Shown one piece after another: positions 14,854-29,693 of a DNA stretch of 64,000 nucleotides. Both the position numbers and the translations under genes were made by a program. Each line of letters opens with the position of its first letter. Within the stretch, counting starts at the first letter, position 1. The stretch comes from Rhodomicrobium lacus. GTDB lineage: Bacteria > Pseudomonadota > Alphaproteobacteria > Rhizobiales > Rhodomicrobiaceae. The notes below the pieces were generated by a model that made no database searches, was not told the DNA's origin, and saw only the letters and a list, made by a program, of their open reading frames with translations. The stretch is taken from assembly GCF_003992725.1 (NCBI RefSeq), contig NZ_RZNF01000002.1, positions 682,001 to 746,000 of the forward strand, given 5' to 3'.

Positions 14854-15714
14854 CTAGATGTCGCCGCGGCTCGCTACGATGCGAAGGCGCGTCGAAGCTG
14901 GCTTGCTCGCATCGACGATCTCCGGAAGTCTCACCGACTCCTGCTTGACAACGCCGGTCTTGGCCCTGACGCTCCAGTTCCAGAGCGCCTCCGCCGGGAT
15001 GGGCAGGACGAGAAACCAGTGCTCGATGATGCCGAGCACCAGGATCACGATCGAAAATGTCAGCGCGAGCGCGTCAAAGGGCGAATGCTGCATCTCGACC
15101 GCCTTGTGCACAAGGATGGCCGCGAAAACGGTCGATACGGTGATCGAAACCGGGAACAGAAGGTTCATCGGCTTCTTGCGCAGGTAGGAGCTTAGATAGC
15201 GCAGATGCTCGGGGAAGAAGTGATCGTTGAGATTGCGGACACCGAGGACGGCGTTCACCTTCGCGCTCGCATGCATGAGCCAGATCACCGTATACGTCCA
15301 GGACCCGATGTGATTCGTGCCGTTGAGCGTTGCGAAGCAAACGGCAACACCGAGAAGCGCCGCGCTAGCCTCGTGATAAAGGCAAGTTTCGGCGGCATGC
15401 CACATGTGCCTTGAGCCGGAGCAGCCCGGAGGACAGGCGGTCTTGCGCGGTCCGGTGATGACGCCGGTGTAGAACGTCAGTTGCGTCCACGCCCAGGCGA
15501 GAAGACCGCAGGTAAAGCTGACATAGGCTGCCAGAACCGTCTGGCTCTGGCTGGAGACGTGCAGACCGTAGAGCGAGCCCAGCAGCACGAGCGTTCCGCC
15601 GAGCACGCTCCATTTGTAGGTGTGTTTTGGCAGATTGTTGAGATACAGAACAGCGCCAGTGCTGAACCACCAGACAAAGAGAACGTAGAGGGTCGGAAGC
15701 CCGTAATGTATCAA
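14854..15714 (-). CDS. puhE: Photosynthetic complex assembly protein PuhE
   Basis: The 286-residue membrane protein (TTG start at 15714, preceded by GAGGGTAGG) reads MIHYGLPTLYVLFVWWFSTG and has about seven hydrophobic segments. The ending WFLVLPIPAEALWNWS is characteristic of PuhE (DUF3623), which helps accumulate reaction centre/LH1 and affects bacteriochlorophyll levels in Rhodobacter. An upstream ATG would add 27 residues without resemblance to the family. It lies downstream of puhC, but separated by 470 nt containing a perfect FNR/FixK box, so it probably has its own anaerobic promoter in addition to readthrough. Confidence 0.85.
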   Translation of the reverse strand: MIHYGLPTLYVLFVWWFSTGAVLYLNNLPKHTYKWSVLGGTLVLLGSLYGLHVSSQSQTVLAAYVSFTCGLLAWAWTQLTFYTGVITGPRKTACPPGCSGSRHMWHAAETCLYHEASAALLGVAVCFATLNGTNHIGSWTYTVIWLMHASAKVNAVLGVRNLNDHFFPEHLRYLSSYLRKKPMNLLFPVSITVSTVFAAILVHKAVEMQHSPFDALALTFSIVILVLGIIEHWFLVLPIPAEALWNWSVRAKTGVVKQESVRLPEIVDASKPASTRLRIVASRGDI

Positions 15715-15727
15715 TGCCCTACCCTCG

Positions 15728-16189
15728 CTAGCTCGCCGTTCGCGACCGCACTGCCCGCGGCGCGCCAGGCGCCCTGAAAGGCAGCCGCGCGACAACCGCG
15801 CGCAAGGACAAAGCTGGCTTCCCCGATGAGCGCGATATTTCTCTCAGCGGCAAGCGCCGCGACGCGTCTGATGCATTTATGACAAATAGAGGCTCCCGAT
15901 CCTTGATATCAATCAAGTCCGCGCGCCCGGGCTCGCCGACGCCGGGGTGTGCCCGCTTCTGCGCTGCAAGAACACGCCCGTTGCTCTGAGGCAGCAGCAC
16001 CCGCACCGCCCTGGAACGGCGCTGTGTTGCGAAGAAATCAAGGGCCTTGACGCCTTCCATGCTCTGTGGGCAAGGCGAGCCGCAAGCCATCGCTGTTCTT
16101 CCGACAGCGTTCAAAAATCCCGGATCGGCATGCACGCCAAAAATCTGCACGACCCCGCGAGAGCCCCCTTCTGCTCGAACCCGCATCAT
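15728..16189 (-). CDS. Doubtful reading frame between puhC and puhE
   Basis: A 153-codon frame starts at an ATG overlapping the puhC stop (ATGA), a spacing that favours translation. The product (MMRVRAEGGSRGVVQIFGVH and onward) matches no family I know. Its second half is Arg/Ser/Ala-rich and looks like non-coding translation, and a perfect FNR/FixK box with a downstream -10-like sequence lies inside it. Some phototrophs have a small gene or acsF here, so this may be a decayed remnant or simply a leader region. Confidence 0.3.
   Translation of the reverse strand: MMRVRAEGGSRGVVQIFGVHADPGFLNAVGRTAMACGSPCPQSMEGVKALDFFATQRRSRAVRVLLPQSNGRVLAAQKRAHPGVGEPGRADLIDIKDREPLFVINASDASRRLPLREISRSSGKPALSLRAVVARLPFRAPGAPRAVRSRTAS
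15868..15916 (-). promoter_or_regulatory. FNR/FixK-type promoter upstream of puhE
   Basis: At 15903-15916 the sequence TTGATATCAATCAA is a perfect TTGAT-N4-ATCAA palindrome. On the minus strand a CATAAA -10-like hexamer follows 21 nt downstream of the box, close to the geometry of a class II FNR promoter (box centred near -41.5). This would give a transcript starting near 15868 with a roughly 150-nt leader before puhE. It would switch puhE on at low oxygen. Confidence 0.7.
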
Positions 16190-16635
16190 CGAGGCACGCT
16201 CGTATCGGGAAGGAGTTGCGCGAAGGTTTCGGCGTTCTTCTGACCGTAGGCGGCAAGCTCCACCGTTTCACCGGTCGATGGGTCGGTCAGCGTCAGCCTG
16301 CCATCGCTCCACTGCGTGACGACGAACGGCGCGTCTGGCCCGGCCTTGGATCGCGCCTGACGCACCTGGCGAAGAATGCGCATCGCCGTCGCCATGAATG
16401 AATTCTTTTCGCGGTCGAGGATCTGGAAGGGCTCGGTTGCTCCCTGATCGAATACCGCGATCCCCCCGGAAGGCGCGTCTCGGAAGATGACGGCCCGCGA
16501 AACGACGGGGCGGCGCGAAGCATCCGCCACGCCGCCGCCGAACCTATCGACGACGCTTGAGCCGATGACGATAACGAGGAGAGCGGCGACTGCCGCGCTT
16601 CCCAGAAGCAGCGCTTTGTTCACACCCTTGAACAT
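16186..16635 (-). CDS. puhC: Photosynthetic complex assembly protein PuhC
   Basis: The 149-residue protein has one N-terminal membrane anchor (ALLLGSAAVAALLVIVIGSS) and a periplasmic domain with the PuhC segments RAVIFRDAPSGGIAVFD and WSDGRLTLTDPSTGETVEL. In Rhodobacter PuhC is needed for normal assembly of the reaction centre-LH1 core. It lies 21 nt after puhB in the puh group, consistent with co-transcription from the bch superoperon and puhA promoters. Length is typical. Confidence 0.9.
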   Translation of the reverse strand: MFKGVNKALLLGSAAVAALLVIVIGSSVVDRFGGGVADASRRPVVSRAVIFRDAPSGGIAVFDQGATEPFQILDREKNSFMATAMRILRQVRQARSKAGPDAPFVVTQWSDGRLTLTDPSTGETVELAAYGQKNAETFAQLLPDTSVPR

Positions 16636-16656
16636 ACCGGTGCGTTTCCAATTCGA

Positions 16657-17343
16657 TTACGCTGCCTCGGCAGCGGGCTGACCGGGGTCAGTCACCTTTT
16701 TTTCCGCATCCTGCTGATCGGTTGCAGCCTGCGTCTCTTTATTTTCATTCTCATCTACGCTCTGCGCCGCAAACGGTGCAAGAGCCTGTTTGAGAATTTC
16801 GGCAACCTTTTCCGGCTCCGCTACCGAACGGAGCATCGGCTGCGTCGGAGAAACGCGCCATGGCCGCGTATGAGGCCACAAGATGAGATAGGCGATGCGG
16901 TCCTTGCCGCTCGTTTCGAAAGCGATATCCGCGCAGCCGTTCGAATGCCTGTTCATGGCGACGTTCTTGACGAAGCGGAGCGGCACATTCACGGCCTTCG
17001 TCAACGCGATCCCGTAACGCAACACCACGCGCCGCGTCGTGATCGTGTAGATCGTCGTCTTGGCGAGAAGGATCGACCAGATCACCGCTATCGAGACCAG
17101 GATGCCGTTCAGCAAAGCGAGAAAGGCAGCGAGTTCGTACGCTTCCGATACGGGCTTGCCGTCGAGCGCTGTGGCAACGACCCTCCACGCGATCAAAAGC
17201 GCGAAATAGAGCGTGATCGTGCGCACATGGCAGAGATGAACGGCCAGGGACCGCCATTTAGGCGATCCCTGCCAAAGGATTTTTTCATCCTCGGGAAGCC
17301 GGTACGGGAGACCCCGTATCGGCTCGTAGTCGTATTCACTCAT
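16657..17343 (-). CDS. puhB: Reaction-centre assembly protein PuhB
   Basis: The 228-residue product begins MSEYDYEPIRGLPYRLPEDE at an ATG overlapping the puhA stop (ATGA). It has the PH-domain-like (bPH) pattern EKILWQGSPKW, TTRRVVLRYG and three hydrophobic segments between about 45 and 120. PuhB is a dimeric membrane factor that assists reaction-centre assembly. The C-terminal 35 residues are an acidic, Gln/Lys/Ala-rich tail that looks disordered. Two longer in-frame starts upstream would run into puhA and lack homology. Confidence 0.93.
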   Translation of the reverse strand: MSEYDYEPIRGLPYRLPEDEKILWQGSPKWRSLAVHLCHVRTITLYFALLIAWRVVATALDGKPVSEAYELAAFLALLNGILVSIAVIWSILLAKTTIYTITTRRVVLRYGIALTKAVNVPLRFVKNVAMNRHSNGCADIAFETSGKDRIAYLILWPHTRPWRVSPTQPMLRSVAEPEKVAEILKQALAPFAAQSVDENENKETQAATDQQDAEKKVTDPGQPAAEAA

Positions 17344-18107
17344 AAAAGAGGCTCCTGACGAGCCGGCGTAGCGTACAAGATGCCGCCCGCATAGTACGCG
17401 GCGACCTTGTCTTCCTCGAGTCGCGTCACGCGATCCGGGTTGGCGAGCTTCGGCGCATCTTCGATCTGGGCGCCGAGGATCGATTCGAGAACGACCTTGC
17501 CCTTGCCCTGGTCGACCTTGGCGAGCGTGATCGGAACGAGAACATTCCGGCCCTTCGGCGTCGTAACTTCGAGATAGCGGATGATGACTTCCGAGCGATC
17601 GAGCCACGCATCGCGGATCTTGCCGGCCTTGACGCCATCGGCGCCATAAACCGTGAACCCGCGGGGGTCGCGGTCATGCTCGTCGACCGCATAATCGGTG
17701 GCGACGCGCAGGGGAGCGATGCGGGTCAGACCGTCATAGGTCAGATCCGGTACGTCCTGACGCTGCACCCACGAAGCCGGGCCGACGCCGTCGATCAACG
17801 GATTGCCGGTCGGAATGAGCGGCGAGCCGGGATGATTGGTCGCGGGCTTGGCCTTGATCTCACGCTCGGGCTTGTAGGGCTGAGGAGAGGTCGTCGTGCC
17901 GCCATGGAAAAGACGGAAGATCTTCTTGTCCGGGATCGTGAGATAGCCGTCGTTCTGCGGCTTGCCCGTCGATTCGTTGATCAGGGGATACCCCTCACGC
18001 CGGTCTTCACGGCGCAGGTAAAGGATCAGGAGCGCGAAGAAGATCCAGAACGCGTACAACGTCACCTGGGCGACGTCGAGATGTGATGTCAGTGCGCCGG
18101 TTGGCAT
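17340..18107 (-). CDS. puhA: Photosynthetic reaction centre H subunit
   Basis: The 255-residue protein starts MPTGALTSHLDVAQVTLYAFW, 6 nt after a perfect GGAGG; a TTG four codons earlier is less likely. One membrane helix (about 15-33) ends in YLRREDRREGYPL, followed by the cytoplasmic PRC-barrel domain (GFTVYGADGVKAGKIRDAWLD). The H subunit caps the L/M complex and guides protons to QB. It is placed as in other purple bacteria, after lhaA and before puhB and puhC. Its strong ribosome binding site fits high expression. Confidence 0.97.
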   Translation of the reverse strand: MPTGALTSHLDVAQVTLYAFWIFFALLILYLRREDRREGYPLINESTGKPQNDGYLTIPDKKIFRLFHGGTTTSPQPYKPEREIKAKPATNHPGSPLIPTGNPLIDGVGPASWVQRQDVPDLTYDGLTRIAPLRVATDYAVDEHDRDPRGFTVYGADGVKAGKIRDAWLDRSEVIIRYLEVTTPKGRNVLVPITLAKVDQGKGKVVLESILGAQIEDAPKLANPDRVTRLEEDKVAAYYAGGILYATPARQEPLL

Positions 18108-18128
18108 TAAAACCTCCAAAGTTTTTTC

Positions 18129-19799
18129 TCAACCCGGATAATCAGCTAGGCCGAATTGCGGCGGCTTTTGCCTTGATGTATCACCCGCTGTGCGCACGAG
18201 GGGGCCGATGGCCACGAGCGTCGCGAACAACAGGGCAATTTCGATATGATAGACAATGAGGTAACTTGTGTCTGTGCGCATTAGCGCCTCACCCAGGCTA
18301 CCGTTCGCCGCAAGGGTCGCGCTAATGTCACGGATGGCACCGCCGAGTGCAATTCCGCCTCCTGTCGCAGAGGCACCGACTGCACCCCACGCACCAAGCG
18401 CTAAACCGGCCTGAGAGGCTTTTGCAAGCTCCATTGCGGCCGTCAGAGTGCCTGCGGCAAAAAAGCCGCTGCCAAACCCCAGCGCCACGACGCCCACCTC
18501 GAACAGGAGGCGTTCGCCGACGGGCGCGGAAAAGACGAACGCAGCCAGCGCCGCGAGGCCGACCATCACGCCTTGCGCGGCGAGCCGGTGCGGATTGACA
18601 CCCCTGTCGAGGCGGCGCGCGGCAATGGCGAGCGAAATGAGCGCGCCCAGCGCGAAAAAGGCCGTCAGCGCCGTCGTCTGCGACACCGTCATCCCGAGAA
18701 CCTGACCGCCATATGGCTCGATCAGGATATCTTGCATGCTGAAGCCGACCGTGCCGAGCCCCAGGCCCACAAATATGCGCTTCCAGTTGCCGGTCGCCAT
18801 GAACGTGCGCCACGCTTCGCCGAAATCGGGTTTGGGCTCGTGTTCGACGAGGCGGCGCGGCCTGCGCGGCTCCTGCTTCCACAATGCGACAATATTCAGC
18901 ACCATGGTCGCGAGCGCTGTGCCCTGGATCACCTCGATAAGCCGCATCTGGCTGAAATTCGTGAGCAGATCGCCCAGAAGCAGCGCGCTCACGCTCATGC
19001 CGATCAGCAGCATGACATAGAGGAACGCGACGACTCGCGGCCGCTTCTCGGCGGGCGACAAGTCCATCGCGAGCGCGAGTCCGGCCGTCTGGGTCGTGTG
19101 CATGCCCGCGCCGACGAGCAGGAAGGCGAGCGCGGCCGCGAACTGACCGAGGATCGGCGGCCCTTGCGTATCGCCCGACAGGAGGATCAGAGCAAAAGGC
19201 ATGATGGCGAGGCCGCCGAACTGGATCAGCGTGCCGAACCAGATGTAAGGCACACGCTTCCAGCCGAGGAGCGAGCGGTGCGTGTCGGACTTGAAGCCCA
19301 GGAGAGCGCGGAACGGTGCGAAAACGAGCGGGATCGCGATCATCAGGGCGACAAGCCACGCGGGCACGCCGAGATCGAGGATCATCACGCGGTTCAGCGT
19401 GCCGTTGACGAGCACCAGAGCCATGCCGACCGTCACCTGAAACAGGGAGAGGCGCAGCAGCCGGTGCAGTGGAAATTGCGGCGTCGCCGCGTCGGCAAAA
19501 GGCAGAAACTTCGGCCCGAGGCCCTTCAGGAACAGGAAAGCGGCGCTTGGATGTGAGGTTGCTGGCGGCGACGCCTTGGGTTCGGTTGCCTTCTGCGAGC
19601 CGGAAGGCTTCGACGGGTTTGCGGTGGAAACCGAAATCGGCGGAATATCGGTTGCTTTGTCGCCCCCTGAAGTCAGGGTGGCGTTAGCGGGCTGCGGCGC
19701 GGCGTAAGCTGTCGAATCGGACACGGCAGCTGTTTCGTCCGGCGTCTCCTTCGGAGTGCCGGGCGCGCCCACCTGCCTATGACCTCCGACATCCGTCAC
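18129..19799 (-). CDS. lhaA: Light-harvesting complex 1 assembly protein LhaA (PucC family)
   Basis: The 556-residue protein is a 12-helix major-facilitator-type membrane protein of the PucC/LhaA family. Recognisable segments are [38 protein letters not shown], and [20 protein letters not shown]. LhaA is required to assemble the LH1 antenna around the reaction centre. The GTG start overlaps the bchM stop (GTGA). Compared with typical members (about 450-480 residues) it has an N-terminal extension of about 85-90 residues rich in Pro, Ala, Ser and Thr, likely disordered in the cytoplasm. Confidence 0.93.
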   Translation of the reverse strand: MTDVGGHRQVGAPGTPKETPDETAAVSDSTAYAAPQPANATLTSGGDKATDIPPISVSTANPSKPSGSQKATEPKASPPATSHPSAAFLFLKGLGPKFLPFADAATPQFPLHRLLRLSLFQVTVGMALVLVNGTLNRVMILDLGVPAWLVALMIAIPLVFAPFRALLGFKSDTHRSLLGWKRVPYIWFGTLIQFGGLAIMPFALILLSGDTQGPPILGQFAAALAFLLVGAGMHTTQTAGLALAMDLSPAEKRPRVVAFLYVMLLIGMSVSALLLGDLLTNFSQMRLIEVIQGTALATMVLNIVALWKQEPRRPRRLVEHEPKPDFGEAWRTFMATGNWKRIFVGLGLGTVGFSMQDILIEPYGGQVLGMTVSQTTALTAFFALGALISLAIAARRLDRGVNPHRLAAQGVMVGLAALAAFVFSAPVGERLLFEVGVVALGFGSGFFAAGTLTAAMELAKASQAGLALGAWGAVGASATGGGIALGGAIRDISATLAANGSLGEALMRTDTSYLIVYHIEIALLFATLVAIGPLVRTAGDTSRQKPPQFGLADYPG

Positions 19800-20493
19800 G
19801 CGGCGACCAACTCCATGGCGTGCGAGGTGTAGAACCCGTTCACGATCCGCTCCGAGCGACCCTGTGTGAAGCCCGCGAGGCGGCTATCCTTCGTGATCAT
19901 CCCTGAAAGTCTGGTTTCCGCAATAGGTTCGATGGCCGGCGACCGATCCGAACGGGGGAAAAGCTTGCCCGCGCTGTGCATGACGGAGAGCGCGAATGTC
20001 TTTGGCGCGAAGGTGAAAAGCACCTGCCGATCTGCAAGCGAGGCGAGACCCGAAAGCGCGCTTACGAGGTCGTCCGCCTTGTAGTGAATGAGCGAATCCA
20101 TCGCGACGCAGAAATCGTAGCGACCGCGCGAAGCGTCCAGCATATCGCCGGAATGGAATTCGATTCGGTCGGCGACATCTTCCGGCATGCGCTCCTGAGC
20201 GATGCCGACGAGCGTCGGGGAGAGATCCACCGCCACCACATGCGCGCCGCGACGCGCCGCTTCCACCGAGAGAAGCCCGGTGCCGCAACCGGCGTCGAGA
20301 AGACGCGCGCCTGTCAGGTCGTCGGGAAGCCAGCTCATGAGCGTCGCGCGCATGCGGTCGCGGCCCGCGCGCACCGTCGCGCGCACGCCGCTGACAGGGG
20401 CATCGGTCGTCAGTTTCGCCCACGCATCCGCCGCAGTCCTGTCGAAATAGGTTTTGAGGTCGTGGCGGCGATCGAGGTAGGACTGCGTCGTCA

Positions 20494-20494
<1 letters not shown>
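19796..20494 (-). CDS. bchM: Mg-protoporphyrin IX O-methyltransferase
   Basis: The 232-residue product starts [20 protein letters not shown]. It carries the SAM-binding motif [20 protein letters not shown] and downstream VAVDLSP and [15 protein letters not shown], matching BchM. It methylates Mg-protoporphyrin IX made by the Mg chelatase, the second committed step to bacteriochlorophyll. Its ATG shares one base with the bchL stop (TGATG), and its stop overlaps lhaA. Longer in-frame starts upstream lie inside bchL and are rejected. Confidence 0.95.
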
Positions 20495-25176
<4,682 letters not shown>

Positions 25177-25202
<26 letters not shown>

Positions 25203-26763
25203 CGTAAAGTGTCTCTACCGTAATGTTCGAGATGCCTTTTTCGGCGGCGTAGCGCTCGGTGTTCCGTTTCGCCTTGCCGCGAACGAAGAAAGGAATTTTG
25301 CGAAGCTCGGCCTCGGCGTCGGCGAGCCACACCGGCGCTGCGGCCGTGCCGGAGCTTTCCGCGGGCCGCGCGGCCACCGCAACTGCGGCCGCCTGAGCCG
25401 TGGCGGCCGCAGCCTCTCGCGCGACGGGCGCTTCCTTCGGGGCTTGCGGCGCAGCGCCGAGATGCGAGGGGGCCTCCTGAAACTCGAAATCCTCGCGGAA
25501 CATGCGAAGCAGATGCTCTTCGAGGCCCATCATGAGCGGATGCACCCACGTGTCGAACAGCACGTTCGCGCCCTCGAAACCCATCTGCGGCGAATAGCGC
25601 GCCGGGAAATCCTGAACGTGGACAGGCGCGGAGATGACGGCGCAAGGGATGCCGAGGCGCTTGGCGACATGCCGCTCCATCTGCGTGCCGAGCACGAGTT
25701 CCGGATTGGAGTCGCGGACTGCCGATTCGACTTCGAGGTAATCGTCGGTGATCAGCGGCTGAACCCCGTATTCGGCGGCGGCGGCGCGGATCTCGCGGGC
25801 AAATTCGCGGCTGTAGGTGCCGAGGCCGACGACCTGGAAACCAAGTTCCTTCGAGGCCACGCGGGCGGCGGCGAGCGCATGCGTCGCGTCGCCGAAGATG
25901 AAGACGCGCTTGCCGGTAAGGTACGTCGAGTCGACCGAACGGGAGTACCACGGCAGCCGCGTACGCTCCGTCACGTCTGCGGACACGCCGGCGACTTGGG
26001 CGACCTCGGCGATGAAGGCACGCGTCGCGGTGACGCCGATGGGCACGGTCTTCGTATAGGGCTGCTTGAAAGCGCGCTCCAGCCACTGCGCGGTCGACAG
26101 CGCGTGTTCGGGATAGAGCACGACGTTGAAATCCGCGTCGGGAATGCGCTGGATGTCGGCGGGCGAGGCTCCTAGCGGCGCTACCACGTTGACGCCGATG
26201 CCCATGCTGTCGAGAAGGCGCGTGATTTCGAGGATGTCGTCGCGATGGCGGAAGCCGAGAGCGGTCGGGCCGAGGAGATTCGCAAGGGGACGCTCGTTCT
26301 TCGGGCGCTCCTGCCCCTGACGCGGACCCGCGAGGGTGCGGACGATACGATAGAAGGTTTCGGCCGCGCCCCAGTTTTCTTTCTTCTGATAGGCGGGCAG
26401 TTCGAGCGGGATCACGGGAACCGGCAGGCCGAGCGCTTCGGCGAGACCGCCGGGGTCGTCCTGAATGAGTTCGGCCGTACATGACGAGCCGACGAGCAGC
26501 GCCTGCGGCTTGAACCGCTCGTAGGCTTCGGCAAGCGCCGCCTGAAACAGTTCCGCCGTGTCGGTGCCGAGATCGCGCGCCTGAAATGTCGTGTAGGTGA
26601 CGGGCGGACGCTTGTCGCGGCGCTCGATCATTGTGAAGAGAAGGTCGGCGTAGGTGTCGCCCTGCGGCGCATGAAGGACATAATGAACGCCCGTCATCGC
26701 GGTGGCGACGCGCATCGCTCCGATATGCGGCGGGCCTTCATAGGTCCATACGGTGAGTTGCAT
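25177..26763 (-). CDS. bchB: Light-independent protochlorophyllide reductase subunit B
   Basis: The 528-residue protein begins [19 protein letters not shown] and has Asp36 in [10 protein letters not shown], the unusual cluster ligand and substrate contact of BchB. Cys residues lie in the expected places ([12 protein letters not shown]). The C-terminal PCP_red domain ([19 protein letters not shown]) follows an Ala/Pro-rich linker. BchB pairs with BchN to form the NifDK-like catalytic unit reducing the C17-C18 bond of protochlorophyllide. It starts 3 nt after the bchN stop. Confidence 0.97.
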
Positions 26764-26766
26764 CCG

Positions 26767-28568
<1,802 letters not shown>

Positions 28569-28600
28569 GCGCTATCCCCACAAAAAGTCGCTGGCATTTA

Positions 28601-28652
28601 GAACTGGTGTCAATGGACTGTCAACAAAACTTGACGTAACGCCCAATTTACA
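28601..28652 (-). promoter_or_regulatory. bchF promoter with near-consensus PpsR/CrtJ motifs
   Basis: On the minus strand a TTGACA (28624-28619) is followed 16 nt later by TCTAAA, a plausible -35/-10 pair for bchF. Two motifs one base off the PpsR/CrtJ consensus TGT-N12-ACA overlap it: one at 28619-28636 (TGT-N12-ACG on the plus strand) and one at 28635-28652 (CGT-N12-ACA). A third, with a 13-nt spacer, lies at 28608-28626. The clustering suggests cooperative repression of the superoperon by PpsR. Confidence 0.55.
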
Positions 28653-28843
28653 GTTACCTTAAGCTGTGTCGTTTGGAGAACGCTGGGCGCAGAGTGCGCT
28701 GGCGGCTGGCGGAATTCGTTTGAATAACGCATCCCTTTCAGCGTAAGCCTCGCCCAAGTCTCACCCCATCGATACAAGCGATCGTCGACCGGGTGTTACG
28801 CCGGGCTTGAAGATCGTGTCACTTATCGCCGGCAGGAGGAAAA

Positions 28844-28910
28844 GGCAAGCTGACGTGAAGGCGCAGGATTGTGGCCCTCTTCGTCACCGGTTCGAACCGG
28901 AGGACTTGCC
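28844..28910 (+). ncRNA. Candidate structured leader RNA of aerR
   Basis: The 300-nt gap before aerR contains a compact foldable block. A closing helix GGCAAG (28844-28849) pairs with CTTGCC (28905-28910). Inside are a hairpin pairing TGACG..AAG (28851-28860) with CTTCGTCA (28879-28886) and the perfect palindrome CCGGTTCGAACCGG (28887-28900). This forms a three-way junction. The 3' strand CCGGAGGACTTGCC matches the cobalamin-riboswitch B12 box at 10 of 14 positions as I remember it, but the rest of a canonical cobalamin riboswitch is not seen. AerR itself binds B12, which makes a B12-linked leader attractive but unproven. Confidence 0.35.
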
Positions 28911-28964
28911 AAACGATGAGAGGGTGAGACCATTTCACGGCTTCTTGTTGCTCTTCAATCCGGC

Positions 28965-29666
28965 ATGCCCATAAAGCCCGCAGCGGCTGACGCGGGAGAC
29001 TTCACCCCGAGCGATATTGAGCGCTTCACGTCTCTCCTGTTGTCGCCCGACGGCTCGGGCGCGTCAGCCTTCCTCGACCGCAGGCGCGACGAGGGCTACG
29101 AACCGGAGACCATCCTTCTCGGCCTTTTTGGACCTGCGGCAGTTCGTCTCGGGCATCTCTGGGAATCCGACCATTGCGGCTTCACGCAGGTGACGATTGC
29201 CGTTTCGCGCCTTCGGGAACTGCTGCGGACACGCGCCGTTTCCTACGAATTCAACGCGCAAATCTGGCATCACGGACGGCGCGCGCTCCTTGCCTCCACG
29301 CCCGGCGACCAGCACACGCTGGGATTGTTCGTGGTCGAATCTTTTTTTCGCCGCGACGGTTGGGATGTGTGGGGGGGACAGATTGACTCGAGCGAGGAAA
29401 TTACCCACTTAGTCGGCAGGCAATGGTTCGCCGTCGCCGGGTTCTCTCTCAGTTCGGAGCGATTTCTGGATCGGCTGGCGTCGCTGATCCGAAGTGTCCG
29501 GCGGCACTCGTGCAACCGCGATATCGGCGTGCTTGTAGGCGGCGCGGTGTTCCTTCAGCAGCCTGATTTGGTGGAGCGGGTTGGAGCCGACGCATTTGCC
29601 ACCGACGGGCGTTTGGCTGTCTTGCGGGCGCGAACCTTACTCGCGCAGAAGCCTCTGCGTAATTAG
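28965..29666 (+). CDS. aerR: AerR/PpaA B12-binding photosynthesis antirepressor
   Basis: The 233-residue protein has a helical N-terminal part (RLGHLWESDHCGFTQVTIAV at about 61-80) and a cobalamin-binding domain with the D-x-H-x-x-G motif D115-Q-H117-T-L-G120 in STPGDQHTLG. AerR-family proteins bind hydroxocobalamin after light exposure and counteract the repressor PpsR/CrtJ. The gene lies 27 nt upstream of ppsR in the same direction, the usual pairing. A stop codon 15 codons upstream in frame limits the start; the ATG at 28965 has only a weak ribosome binding site, so a near-cognate start remains possible. Confidence 0.88.
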   Translation: MPIKPAAADAGDFTPSDIERFTSLLLSPDGSGASAFLDRRRDEGYEPETILLGLFGPAAVRLGHLWESDHCGFTQVTIAVSRLRELLRTRAVSYEFNAQIWHHGRRALLASTPGDQHTLGLFVVESFFRRDGWDVWGGQIDSSEEITHLVGRQWFAVAGFSLSSERFLDRLASLIRSVRRHSCNRDIGVLVGGAVFLQQPDLVERVGADAFATDGRLAVLRARTLLAQKPLRN

Positions 29667-29693
29667 CGAGGCGAGAGGATATTTGGCGCAACA

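Noticed and set aside
28844-28910. Hammerhead-type ribozyme in the aerR leader
   Set aside because: A CTGACG segment and three-way junction resemble one, but the conserved CUGANGA and GAAA core is not present.
28740-28915. Canonical full-length cobalamin riboswitch
   Set aside because: Only a B12-box-like 3' strand is seen; the other conserved core blocks could not be placed, so only a structured-leader candidate is reported.
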